Origin: Geminocystis sp050753365
Lineage (GTDB): Bacteria; Cyanobacteriota; Cyanobacteriia; Cyanobacteriales; Cyanobacteriaceae
DNA length: 64,000 bases
Direction: 5' to 3'
Assembly (NCBI RefSeq): GCF_050753365.1
Contig: NZ_JBLZFY010000002.1
Span: forward strand, 62,001-126,000
Shown here: piece by piece, positions 1 through 8,883 of the stretch
Layout of the letters: each line of letters starts with the position of its first letter
How positions within the stretch are numbered: position 1 is the stretch's first letter
Notes under the pieces: generated by a model
What the model was told of the DNA's origin: nothing
The model's input: the letters and a program-made list of their open reading frames with translations, nothing else
The model's database searches: none
Program-made: the position numbers and the translations under genes

Positions 1-116
1 TGCTTCGTACCTCGCAATGACTGTTAAATCGGTTAGTCGCTTTAGCAGACTTTCGCTGTTAGCCATGAAATTTATTTCTTGGCGGTTAATGAAATACCAC
101 CTATTTTGGCAAAACC
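1..116. repeat. Dispersed intergenic repeats upstream of glgX
   Basis: The first 21 bases (TGCTTCGTACCTCGCAATGAC) belong to a dispersed element. Near-identical copies lie at 44025-44049, and on the opposite strand at 18131-18155. Bases 59-80, around TGAAATTTATTTCTT, recur at 45810-45831. These look like REP-type intergenic repeats rather than genes. The glgX promoter must lie in or upstream of this stretch, but no clear promoter boxes were seen. Confidence 0.6.
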
Positions 117-2237
117 ATGCAAAGAATCGACATTCATCCTACCCACACCCACGAAAAATATAAGCTGAGACGGGGTAATCCCTACCCTTTTGGTGCTAGT
201 TTTGTACCCGGTGGCGTTAACTTCTCCATTTTTTCTAGTCATGCCACCTCTTGCACCCTCGTTTTATTTGAAAAACACGCCCCCCAACCCTTCGCAGAAA
301 TTCCTTTTCCTGATGAGTTTCGCATCGGTAACGTTTATTCCATGATGGTTTTCGATCTTGATTATGACAATCTGGAATATGGTTATCGCATGGATGGCGC
401 TAATAATTTTCGAGAAGGACACTGGTTCGACAAAAGCAAAGTTTTACTCGATCCCTATGCTAAAATTATCGGTGGTAGGGATGTATGGGGAGTTACTCCC
501 GACTGGGATGACATCTACCATCATAGAGCTAGACTGGCTTTCGACGATTTTGACTGGGAGGACGATCGACCTTTAGAAATTCCCCCAGAAGATCAAATAA
601 TCTACGAGATGCACGTTCGTAGTTTTACTAAACACGCTTCATCAGGCATCAAAGAAAGTCATAAAGGTACATTTGCAGGGATTATTGATAAAATACCCTA
701 TCTCAAAGAATTAGGGGTGACTTCGATCGAACTCATGCCCGTATTTGAGTTTGACGAATTTGAAAACAGTCGCCCCAACCCCGAAACAGGAGAAACCCTT
801 TATAACTATTGGGGATATAGCACCGTAGGCTTTTTTGCACCTAAAGCAGGATACGCCGCTACAGGTAAATTCGGGATGCAGGTTGACGAATTGAAAAACC
901 TTGTCAAACAATTACACAAAAACGGCATTGAGATTATTTTAGACGTAGTTTTCAATCATACCGCCGAAGGTAACGAAAAAGGACCGACTATTTCCTTTCG
1001 AGGTATCGACAACAAAACCTATTATATGCTCACCCCTGAAGGCTATTATTTCAACTTTAGCGGTTGCGGTAATACCCTTAACTGTAATAATCCCATCGTG
1101 CGAGGTATCGTCTTAGATTGTCTTCGTTATTGGGCTTCAGAATACCATATAGACGGCTTTAGATTCGACTTAGCCTCTATTTTAGGACGCGATCCTTGGG
1201 GAGCTCCCCTTGCCAATCCCCCCCTCTTAGAAAGCCTCGCATTTGACCCTATTTTAGCCAAATGTAAGCTCATTGCGGAAGCGTGGGATGCTGGTGGCTT
1301 ATACCAAGTTGGCTCATTTCCAGCCTACGGACGTTGGGGTGAGTGGAATGGGAAATATCGAGATGGAGTGCGCAAATTCCTCAAAGGAGATGGCACGGTA
1401 GGAGAGTTAGCTCAAAGGTTACAAGGTTCACCCGACTTGTATGCCCCAGCAGGTAGAGCGCCCGCTACTTCCATTAACTTTATTACCGCCCATGACGGTT
1501 TTACTTTGATGGATATGGTTTCTTATAACTATAAACATAACGAAGCCAACGGGGAAAATAATAATGATGGTAGTAACGATAATGACAGTTGGAATTGCGG
1601 TTGGGAAGGGGCTACCGACGATGAGGGCATTAATGCTTTACGCCGTAAACAGATTAAGAATGCCATCGCCATTCTCATGGTATCTCAAGGAGTGCCAATG
1701 CTTCTCATGGGGGATGAAATGGGACGCACGAAACACGGCAATAATAACACCTATTGTCACGATAACGAGTTAAACTGGCTGAATTGGGATTTATTGAAGC
1801 AAAATAACGATTTATTCCAATTTACCAAGAATTGTATCGGTTTTCGTAACGCTCACCCCGTGTTAAGAAATACATGGCATTTTCACAACCTCGATTATGT
1901 GGGTAGTGGCTACCCTGATATTAGTTGGCACGGTGTCAAGGCTTGGTATGCAGATTGGTCGCCTTTGAGTAAGACGATCGCATTTATGCTTTGTGGTAAA
2001 CACGCTAAAGGAGGTACGGTTCAAGATAACTATGTTTATGTAGCCATTAATGCTCATTGGGAAGCCCTTTGGTTTGACTTACCCCAACCTCCAGCACCCA
2101 CAAAATGGTACTTATCTGTGAATACTGGTATGCCTTCCCCTAATGATAGTTATACTGTGGGAGGTGAGCCTTTGTTAGACAATCAGCAAGGAGTGTTAGT
2201 GGGAGATCGATCGACTATCATTCTAGTAGCAAAATAA
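117..2237 (+). CDS. glgX: Glycogen debranching enzyme GlgX (isoamylase type)
   Basis: The 706-aa product would hydrolyse alpha-1,6 branch points of glycogen in the cytoplasm. The N-terminus (about residues 20-110, starting RRGNPYPFGASF) fits the CBM48 module. It is followed by a GH13 alpha-amylase barrel with IIYEMHVRSFT, DVVFNHTAEG, GFRFDLAS (nucleophile Asp region), IAEAWDAGG (acid/base Glu) and NFITAHDGFTL. Length and order are normal for bacterial GlgX/TreX proteins. The gene is intact, but its last ~200 bases are repeated exactly at 3387-3590, probably through an assembly fault. A STAS gene follows 80 bases downstream. Confidence 0.93.
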   Translation: MQRIDIHPTHTHEKYKLRRGNPYPFGASFVPGGVNFSIFSSHATSCTLVLFEKHAPQPFAEIPFPDEFRIGNVYSMMVFDLDYDNLEYGYRMDGANNFREGHWFDKSKVLLDPYAKIIGGRDVWGVTPDWDDIYHHRARLAFDDFDWEDDRPLEIPPEDQIIYEMHVRSFTKHASSGIKESHKGTFAGIIDKIPYLKELGVTSIELMPVFEFDEFENSRPNPETGETLYNYWGYSTVGFFAPKAGYAATGKFGMQVDELKNLVKQLHKNGIEIILDVVFNHTAEGNEKGPTISFRGIDNKTYYMLTPEGYYFNFSGCGNTLNCNNPIVRGIVLDCLRYWASEYHIDGFRFDLASILGRDPWGAPLANPPLLESLAFDPILAKCKLIAEAWDAGGLYQVGSFPAYGRWGEWNGKYRDGVRKFLKGDGTVGELAQRLQGSPDLYAPAGRAPATSINFITAHDGFTLMDMVSYNYKHNEANGENNNDGSNDNDSWNCGWEGATDDEGINALRRKQIKNAIAILMVSQGVPMLLMGDEMGRTKHGNNNTYCHDNELNWLNWDLLKQNNDLFQFTKNCIGFRNAHPVLRNTWHFHNLDYVGSGYPDISWHGVKAWYADWSPLSKTIAFMLCGKHAKGGTVQDNYVYVAINAHWEALWFDLPQPPAPTKWYLSVNTGMPSPNDSYTVGGEPLLDNQQGVLVGDRSTIILVAK

Positions 2238-2317
2238 TGAGGAATTAAGAATTAAGAATTAAGAATTAGGAATATTGCAAATATTGAATTTAAACAATAA
2301 AAAAAGGAGTAAAAACA

Positions 2318-2635
2318 ATGGCATTAGATATTAATTTAGTCATCGAAAATGACGTAGCAAAAATTATTTTAGCCGGAGAATTAGACGGTAGTAATGCGGG
2401 GGATTTTAAAACTAAAATTGAAGAAGCCGCCGCTTCCGAGCCTACAAAATTAGTATTGGTGATGAATGATTTAGAATTTATGTCTAGTGCTGGTTTAAGG
2501 GTATTAGTCTTTTCTAAACAAAAAATGGGCGCTGGGGTTGATGTTTATGTAGTTGGCGCTGATGAAATGATTATAGATACGATCGAAAAAACTGGACTTC
2601 ATCACAGTTTAATTATTCAAGAAACCTACGAATAA
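2318..2635 (+). CDS. STAS-domain anti-sigma factor antagonist
   Basis: A 105-aa single STAS domain of the SpoIIAA/RsbV type. It starts with beta strands (INLVIENDVAKIILAGELDGSNA) and carries the conserved segment LEFMSSAGLRVLVFSKQK, whose SS pair is the usual phosphorylated serine site. Such proteins bind an anti-sigma factor/serine kinase when dephosphorylated and so release a sigma factor or other partner. A strong ribosome binding site (AAAAAAGGAG) precedes the ATG. The RsbW-like gene at 4153 is the likely partner. A second identical copy sits at 3671-3988. Confidence 0.88.
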   Translation: MALDINLVIENDVAKIILAGELDGSNAGDFKTKIEEAAASEPTKLVLVMNDLEFMSSAGLRVLVFSKQKMGAGVDVYVVGADEMIIDTIEKTGLHHSLIIQETYE

Positions 2636-2649
2636 TAATAAATTGTAGG

Positions 2650-2682
2650 GTGGGTTAAACGAAGTGCAACCCACAGTTTTTT
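2650..2682 (+). terminator. Rho-independent terminator after STAS gene
   Basis: GTGGGTT (2650-2656) and AACCCAC (2668-2674) form a 7-bp stem with an 11-base loop, followed by TTTTTT at 2677-2682. The hairpin lies 15 bases after the STAS stop codon. The same hairpin is repeated at 4003-4035. The arms resemble the common GGGTGGGTT-type intergenic repeat, so it may be a repeat that also acts as a terminator. Confidence 0.55.
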
Positions 2683-2690
2683 GGCTTAAT

Positions 2691-3385
2691 TTTTGTTGGG
2701 TTTCGATGCCCCAATTTAACCTACTGATTTTATAGTTTTTTGACTTTAATTTTTGTTGGGTTTCGATGCCCCAATTTAACCTACTGATTTTATAGTTTTT
2801 TGACTTTAATTTTTGTTGGGTTTCGATGCCCCAATTTAACCTACTGATTTTATAGTTTTTTGACTTTAATTTTTGTTGGGTTTCGATGCCCCAATTTAAC
2901 CTACTGATTTTATAGTTTTTTGACTTTAATTTTTGTTGGGTTTCGATGCCCCAATTTAACCTACTGATTTTATAGTTTTTTGACTTTAATTTTTGTTGGG
3001 TTTCGATGCCCCAATTTAACCTACTGATTTTATAGTTTTTTGACTTTAATTTTTGTTGGGTTTCGATGCCCCAATTTAACCTACTGATTTTATAGTTTTT
3101 TGACTTTAATTTTTGTTGGGTTTCGATGCCCCAATTTAACCTACTGATTTTATAGTTTTTTGACTTTAATTTTTGTTGGGTTTCGATGCCCCAATTTAAC
3201 CTACTGATTTTATAGTTTTTTGACTTTAATTTTTGTTGGGTTTCGATGCCCCAATTTAACCTACTGATTTTATAGTTTTTTGACTTTAATTTTTGTTGGG
3301 TTTCGATGCCCCAATTTAACCTACTGATTTTATAGTTTTTTGACTTTAATTTTTGTTGGGTTTCGATGCCCCAATTTAACCTACT
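2691..3385. repeat. 60-bp perfect tandem repeat, about 11 units
   Basis: Eleven identical 60-base units occupy 2701-3360, plus a 25-base partial unit up to 3385. Each contains TTTTTGTTGGGTTTCGATGC and CCAATTTAACCTACTG. The array stops abruptly at an N (3386). The downstream flank at 4040-4140 holds only about two units, and those are diverged. Perfect identity and the abutting N make the copy number doubtful. Confidence 0.9.
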
Positions 3386-3386
3386 N
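3386..3386. other. Single ambiguous base; probable contig join
   Basis: The only N in the window. To its left is the partial end of the 60-bp array. To its right the sequence restarts exactly at the equivalent of position 2034, inside glgX. The offset of 1353 bases is constant for the whole duplicate, which suggests two overlapping contigs placed end to end. Confidence 0.7.
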
Positions 3387-3590
3387 GTTTATGTAGCCAT
3401 TAATGCTCATTGGGAAGCCCTTTGGTTTGACTTACCCCAACCTCCAGCACCCACAAAATGGTACTTATCTGTGAATACTGGTATGCCTTCCCCTAATGAT
3501 AGTTATACTGTGGGAGGTGAGCCTTTGTTAGACAATCAGCAAGGAGTGTTAGTGGGAGATCGATCGACTATCATTCTAGTAGCAAAATAA
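3387..3590 (+). pseudogene. Duplicate of the glgX 3' end
   Basis: These bases repeat the last ~200 bases of glgX (2034-2237) without a visible difference, including the stop codon. There is no start codon or N-terminal part. It is either an assembly duplicate or the scar of a tandem duplication, and it cannot encode a working enzyme. Confidence 0.8.
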
Positions 3591-3670
3591 TGAGGAATTA
3601 AGAATTAAGAATTAAGAATTAGGAATATTGCAAATATTGAATTTAAACAATAAAAAAAGGAGTAAAAACA

Positions 3671-3988
3671 ATGGCATTAGATATTAATTTAGTCATCGAA
3701 AATGACGTAGCAAAAATTATTTTAGCCGGAGAATTAGACGGTAGTAATGCGGGGGATTTTAAAACTAAAATTGAAGAAGCCGCCGCTTCCGAGCCTACAA
3801 AATTAGTATTGGTGATGAATGATTTAGAATTTATGTCTAGTGCTGGTTTAAGGGTATTAGTCTTTTCTAAACAAAAAATGGGCGCTGGGGTTGATGTTTA
3901 TGTAGTTGGCGCTGATGAAATGATTATAGATACGATCGAAAAAACTGGACTTCATCACAGTTTAATTATTCAAGAAACCTACGAATAA
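3671..3988 (+). CDS. STAS-domain protein, second identical copy
   Basis: Identical in sequence to the 105-aa STAS protein at 2318-2635, with the same ribosome binding site and downstream hairpin. The matching block runs from 3387 to 4067. If real, this is a very recent tandem duplication. If the N at 3386 marks a faulty join, only one copy exists, and this one, next to the RsbW-like gene, shows the true neighbourhood. Confidence 0.6.
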   Translation: MALDINLVIENDVAKIILAGELDGSNAGDFKTKIEEAAASEPTKLVLVMNDLEFMSSAGLRVLVFSKQKMGAGVDVYVVGADEMIIDTIEKTGLHHSLIIQETYE

Positions 3989-4152
3989 TAATAAATTGTA
4001 GGGTGGGTTAAACGAAGTGCAACCCACAGTTTTTTGGCTTAATTTTTGTTGGGTTTCGATGCCCCAACTTAACCTACTGATTTTATAGTTTTTTGACTTT
4101 AATTTTTGTTGGGTTTCGTGCCTCAACCCAACCTACTTATTTTATAGTTATT

Positions 4153-4572
4153 ATGATGGAAAAATTGACGGTTTCGGCTACGTTAGATTCTCTCAAAACT
4201 ATCACGGAATTTGTGGTAAATTTGGCAAAATCCGCTAATTTAGACAAAAAAAAGCTCTATAAATTACGTCTTGCTATTGATGAATTAGCGACTAATATTA
4301 TTAGTTATGGCTATAAAGAATCTAATGCTACTGGTGATATTATTTTAGAGTGTCAAATCTCGGAAAGTTCGATCGAATTTAAAATTATTGATTGTGGTAT
4401 AGCTTTTGACCCTAGAACTAAACTAGAATCAGAAGAAGAAACGATCGATATTCCTTTGGAAGAAAGACAAATTGGCGGTTTAGGTATTTTTCTTGCCTTT
4501 GATGGAGTTGATGAATTTTCCTACGAAAGAATTGATGATCAAAATGTTAACACTCTAATTATTTATCGATAA
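4153..4572 (+). CDS. RsbW/SpoIIAB-like ATP-binding anti-sigma regulator
   Basis: About 139 aa starting MMEKLTVSATLDSLK. An upstream in-frame ATG at 4093 lies within the repeat and adds 20 residues with no family resemblance, so the later start is preferred. It has a GHKL-type ATPase fold: RLAIDELATNIISYGY (N-box), IDCGIAFDP (G1) and RQIGGLGIFL (G2). Family members phosphorylate STAS antagonists or sequester sigma factors. Its stop overlaps the start of the next gene by one base (TAATG), so the two are probably translated together. Confidence 0.85.
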   Translation: MMEKLTVSATLDSLKTITEFVVNLAKSANLDKKKLYKLRLAIDELATNIISYGYKESNATGDIILECQISESSIEFKIIDCGIAFDPRTKLESEEETIDIPLEERQIGGLGIFLAFDGVDEFSYERIDDQNVNTLIIYR

Positions 4573-7493
4573 TGACTATTACTTATATTCAAAATTTTTT
4601 TGAAAATACTGTAGAACAAAATCTGAATAAAACTGCAATTTTAACGAATACTGAATCAGTAACTTATCAACAATTAGAAGAAGAATCCAATCAATTAGCC
4701 CATTATTTACACAGTTTAAATATAGACAAAACTCAAGAAGTTATTGTTGGAGTTTGTTTAGAAAGAAAGGCAAGTTTAATCATTACTTTATTAGGGATAT
4801 TAAAAGCAGGATTTGCTTATGTTCCTCTTGATCCCTGCTATCCTAAAGAAAGGTTAGAATTTATGATTAATGATGCTCAATTATCAGTCATAATTACCCA
4901 AACATCTTTACAAGATAAACTCCCTTTTTCTTCCGCTATTACTATTAATTTAGAACTCGATCGAACTAAAATACAACAATTTTCTAGTCAAAAATTAGAG
5001 TTATTATCAGATAATAATAAACTAGCTTATATTATTTATACTTCTGGATCAACAGGTATCCCTAAAGGTGTCGAAATTCTCCACAAAAACACCGTAGCTT
5101 TTATTAATTGGGCAATAAATTTTTACTCTTTTTCACAACTAAAAGGAGTCTTAGCTTCCACTTCCATTTGTTTTGACTTATCCATTTTTGAAATTTTCGC
5201 CCCCCTTAGCGTTGGCGGTACAGTTATTTTAGTCGATAATATTTTACACTTGCCCGAATCTTCTCACGCCAAGCAAGTCACCCTCATTGATACTGTACCC
5301 AGTGCGATCGCATCTATTTGTGCAATCAATGGTATTCCCGAATCCGTCACCACCGTCAACCTTGCTGGGGAAGCCTTATCTAACAACATTGTACAGGAAG
5401 TATATAAATGTAGTAATGTTCAACAGGTTTTTAACTTATATGGTCCTTCTGAGGATACTACTTTTTCCACCGTTGCGCTCATTCCCAAAGGCTATAATGA
5501 TATTCCCCCCATTGGTAAGCCTATCAGTCAAACCGAAATATTTTTGTTAGATGAAAATTTACAAATAGTCAAAGAAGGGGATTTAGGAGAAATATATTTG
5601 ACAGGTGCTGGTATTGCTAGAGGTTATCGTAACCGAGACGACTTAACCGCCGAGAGATTTTTAGTAAATCCTTTCAGTGATAATTCTGACTCAAAAATGT
5701 ACAAAACGGGAGATATTGGGGTATATTTGCCTGATGGACAGTTAAAATTTGTCGGTAGAAATGATCAATTAGTTAAAATTAGGGGTTTTCGTGTCGAATT
5801 AGGCGAAATCGAAGCCACTTTAGAAAAGCATCCTAATATTAATAAAGCCGTTGTTATTTTACACAAATTTAGTGAAGAAGATCAAAGATTAATTGCTTAT
5901 ATAACTTTAAAAATTCCCACAGAAAATGAGCAAATTATTCCCTCTTTAATTACCTATTTAAAAACTAAATTACCTCTCCATGAAATCCCCTCTAAATTTA
6001 TCGTTTTAACGGAATTTCCTCAAACTCTCAATGGTAAGATCGATCGAAAATCTCTCCCTTTACCCCCTCAAGAAAATCCCCGTAAAACCCCTTATATCGA
6101 ACCTACAAATCCCATAGAAATTAAGTTAGTTGATATTTGGCAAAATGTTTTTAATGTGGATTATATCGGCATTAATGATAACTTTTTTGATTTAGGAGGA
6201 GATTCTTTAAAAGCGATTATAGTTATTGATGAAATCAATACTTATTTTAATGCAAATATTTCTATTGACAAATTTTTACAAAATCCTACTATTCATTGTT
6301 TAGCAAAAAATATTCCTCTCAAAAAATCGATTAACTTATCTAAAGATGAATTAAATTTAATCAAATTCGATGCTATTTTACCATTAAATATTTTTCCTGA
6401 AAATTCCTTTATTTATAATCAACAAAAATGTAATGCTTTTTTGACGGGGGCAACGGGAGTTTTAGGAGTATATTTATTATCAGAACTTTTAATCAATACC
6501 GATTATCAAATTTATTGTTTAGTAAGAGGAAAAAATGAAGAAGATGCCTTACATAGAATCAAAAATAAATTAATTAATAATAATCTTTGGCAAGAGAAAT
6601 ATCTCGATCGAATTGTCCCCATTATGGGAGATTTAGCAGAGAAAAATTTAGGTTTATCCGTTGCAAAAATAGAACAATTAACCGAAGAAATAGATATAAT
6701 TTTCCATTGTGGTGCGTGGGTAAATATCGTTTATCCCTATAATTCTTTAAGAAATGCTAATGTACAAGGTACAAAAGAAATTATCAAATTAGCCTGTAAA
6801 AATAAAGCAAAATCTATTTTTTATATCTCTACCACTGATGTTTTTTCTTCCGAAAAAATTACCTTTATTAAAACCGAACAAATTCCCGATGGACACTTTT
6901 TATGTGGTGGTTATGCTAAGAGTAAATATGTGGCAGAAAAATTATTATTACAAGCTCGATCGAGGGGAATTCCTGTTACAATTTTTAGACCTAGTAATAT
7001 CATTAATTTGAATCAACCTGCCTCATCTTTCAACGCTGAATTTATTCCTAGAATGCTAAAAGGTTGTCGGCAATTATCTACTTTTCCAGATATGAAAGCT
7101 CTTGTTAATCTTGTCCCTGTTGATTATACCAGTAAAACGATCGTCTATTTATCTCAACAACAATTATCTTTAAATAAGAGTTTTAATTTAGTTAATCCTC
7201 ACCCCATAAAATGGGAAACTTTATTACAATGGATGGAAAAAAATAATCCCACTATAAAAGTTTTATCCTATGAGCAATGGTATGCACAATTACAGCAAAC
7301 AGTTCGATCGAAAGTAGATAATGAATTAACGCCCTTTTTAACATTACTAAAATCGGAAAATTTTTTACAACGATCGTTAGGTTCATTTGATTTTGAACAA
7401 GATAAAACCTTAGAAAATTTATTCAATATAATTGCTTGTCCTTGTATAGAAAACCAACTCTTAAAAACTTATTTTCAAGATTATTTTCACTAA
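4572..7493 (+). CDS. Adenylation-carrier-thioester reductase enzyme (NRPS-like, A-T-R)
   Basis: A 973-aa one-module enzyme. The adenylation domain (about 1-510) has IIYTSGSTGIPKG (~155), NLYGPSEDTT (~287), YKTGDIGVYLPDG and NGKIDRKSLP. The carrier domain has NFFDLGGDSLKAI (~540), with the phosphopantetheine serine. The C-terminal NAD(P)-dependent thioester reductase has FLTGATGVLG (~622) and a Tyr-x-x-x-Lys pair in GGYAKSKYVAEK (~780). No condensation domain is present, so it should activate one carboxylic or amino acid and release it reductively as an aldehyde or alcohol, as in carboxylic acid reductases and Lys2-type enzymes. The substrate cannot be read from the sequence. It is translationally coupled to the RsbW-like gene. 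Confidence 0.88.
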   Translation: MTITYIQNFFENTVEQNLNKTAILTNTESVTYQQLEEESNQLAHYLHSLNIDKTQEVIVGVCLERKASLIITLLGILKAGFAYVPLDPCYPKERLEFMINDAQLSVIITQTSLQDKLPFSSAITINLELDRTKIQQFSSQKLELLSDNNKLAYIIYTSGSTGIPKGVEILHKNTVAFINWAINFYSFSQLKGVLASTSICFDLSIFEIFAPLSVGGTVILVDNILHLPESSHAKQVTLIDTVPSAIASICAINGIPESVTTVNLAGEALSNNIVQEVYKCSNVQQVFNLYGPSEDTTFSTVALIPKGYNDIPPIGKPISQTEIFLLDENLQIVKEGDLGEIYLTGAGIARGYRNRDDLTAERFLVNPFSDNSDSKMYKTGDIGVYLPDGQLKFVGRNDQLVKIRGFRVELGEIEATLEKHPNINKAVVILHKFSEEDQRLIAYITLKIPTENEQIIPSLITYLKTKLPLHEIPSKFIVLTEFPQTLNGKIDRKSLPLPPQENPRKTPYIEPTNPIEIKLVDIWQNVFNVDYIGINDNFFDLGGDSLKAIIVIDEINTYFNANISIDKFLQNPTIHCLAKNIPLKKSINLSKDELNLIKFDAILPLNIFPENSFIYNQQKCNAFLTGATGVLGVYLLSELLINTDYQIYCLVRGKNEEDALHRIKNKLINNNLWQEKYLDRIVPIMGDLAEKNLGLSVAKIEQLTEEIDIIFHCGAWVNIVYPYNSLRNANVQGTKEIIKLACKNKAKSIFYISTTDVFSSEKITFIKTEQIPDGHFLCGGYAKSKYVAEKLLLQARSRGIPVTIFRPSNIINLNQPASSFNAEFIPRMLKGCRQLSTFPDMKALVNLVPVDYTSKTIVYLSQQQLSLNKSFNLVNPHPIKWETLLQWMEKNNPTIKVLSYEQWYAQLQQTVRSKVDNELTPFLTLLKSENFLQRSLGSFDFEQDKTLENLFNIIACPCIENQLLKTYFQDYFH

Positions 7494-7797
7494 TTGACAT
7501 TATGCAAATTCAAATATTTGTTTTGTTTTAAAAAGTCAAGTAAGAAGGTAAATAAACATAATAGATTGTCCATTTATTAAATTTATTCGCTTATGATAAC
7601 TTCTCTTAAAAATTCTATAATAAAAGCTCGATCGAGCTGATGATGAAAAATCTCTTAAATTTTTACGACAGAATTTACACAGTCGATGTTTTTCTTTTAT
7701 AATCTTATTATTTTGATATTTATATATAAAATAATTTAGGACTGCTATATAATATTAACTATATTTCCTTGCTAACTTAACCAATTATGACAACATA
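7494..7797. other. Intergenic region with a 14-bp CGATCG-centred palindrome
   Basis: AT-rich gap before the restriction-modification cluster. It contains a perfect 14-bp palindrome, AGCTCGATCGAGCT, at 7625-7638. The core matches the CGATCG motif that is frequent throughout the window, so an operator role is only a possibility. No gene was seen. Confidence 0.4.
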
Positions 7798-8880
7798 ATG
7801 ATTCTACCAACAAGTCAGTTTGAACTTTTTACATATAATAATACTAATCTTATTACGCAAATCCCCACTACTAAACCTAAAGTTATTAGTCTTTTTTGTG
7901 GTTGTGGTGGCTTTGATTATGGATTTCATCAAGCAGGTTATGAGATAGTTTTTGCCAATGATATTGATCCTGCCGTAGAAAAAACGTATAGACAAAATTT
8001 AGGAGAAATAACAATTGAAGATATTAAAAATATTGATAAAAATTCTCTACCAGATTGTGATGTAATTTTAGCAGGTATTCCTTGTCAACCCTTTTCCAGT
8101 GCAGGAAATAGAAACTCAGTCAATGATGAAAGAGGGGGCTTATTTCAGCAGGTTATCGAAACTTTGAAAGCCAAAAATCCCCAGATAGTTGTATTTGAAA
8201 ATGTGAGGGGTTTTTTATCTGCTAAAGACGAAAATGGCTTAAAAATGCCCGATCGAATTTCCTTAGAATTAAAAAAAATTGGTTATAAACTATATTTTCA
8301 ATTATTAAATGCTTCCGATTATGAAGTACCTCAAAATAGATATAGAGTTTTTTTAGTGGGTGTTCGCAATGATTTAAGTTTAGCCTATAATTTCCCTTTT
8401 CCTCTTTCTAAAAAATCTAATTTAGTTGTTAAAAAAGTAATAGAAAAACCTTTACCATTAGACGAAGAAAAAGAAGTTTGGGATTTATCACCCCAAGCAC
8501 TACATTTAGCTCAATTTATCCCCCCCGGTGGTTCGTGGAAAAATATTCCTGATGAAGAATTACCAGAAAGATTAACAGAAATCAGAAATAATATAAAAAA
8601 ATATCGATCGCCCAATTTTTATCGTAGATTTAATTTAGATGAAATTATGGGAACAATTACCGCCGCCGCTACTCCTGAACATTCAGGCATTCTTCATCCT
8701 CTTGAAAATAGACGTTATTCTGTGCGAGAAATAGCTAGATTTCAGTCTTTCCCAGATGATTTTAAATTTGTGGGTTGTACCACTGCTCAAAAATATAAAA
8801 TGATTGGAAATGCTGTGCCTTGTCGATTAGCTTTTCACTTAGCAAAAAGTATTAAATTACAGTATTTTTCTGATAATTAA
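7798..8880 (+). CDS. DNA (cytosine-5-)-methyltransferase
   Basis: 360 aa with all the main C5-methyltransferase motifs. These are FCGCGGFDYG (motif I, SAM binding, 33-42), IPCQPFSSAGNR (motif IV, catalytic Cys about 96), FENVRG (motif VI, ENV 134-136), QNRYRVFLVGVR (motif VIII), RYSVREIARFQSFPDDF (motif IX) and MIGNAVP (motif X). The target-recognition region is short. It is followed after 3 bases by the McrB-like gene, so it is probably the protecting enzyme of a restriction system. The recognition site cannot be predicted. Confidence 0.93.
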   Translation: MILPTSQFELFTYNNTNLITQIPTTKPKVISLFCGCGGFDYGFHQAGYEIVFANDIDPAVEKTYRQNLGEITIEDIKNIDKNSLPDCDVILAGIPCQPFSSAGNRNSVNDERGGLFQQVIETLKAKNPQIVVFENVRGFLSAKDENGLKMPDRISLELKKIGYKLYFQLLNASDYEVPQNRYRVFLVGVRNDLSLAYNFPFPLSKKSNLVVKKVIEKPLPLDEEKEVWDLSPQALHLAQFIPPGGSWKNIPDEELPERLTEIRNNIKKYRSPNFYRRFNLDEIMGTITAAATPEHSGILHPLENRRYSVREIARFQSFPDDFKFVGCTTAQKYKMIGNAVPCRLAFHLAKSIKLQYFSDN

Positions 8881-8883
8881 AAT

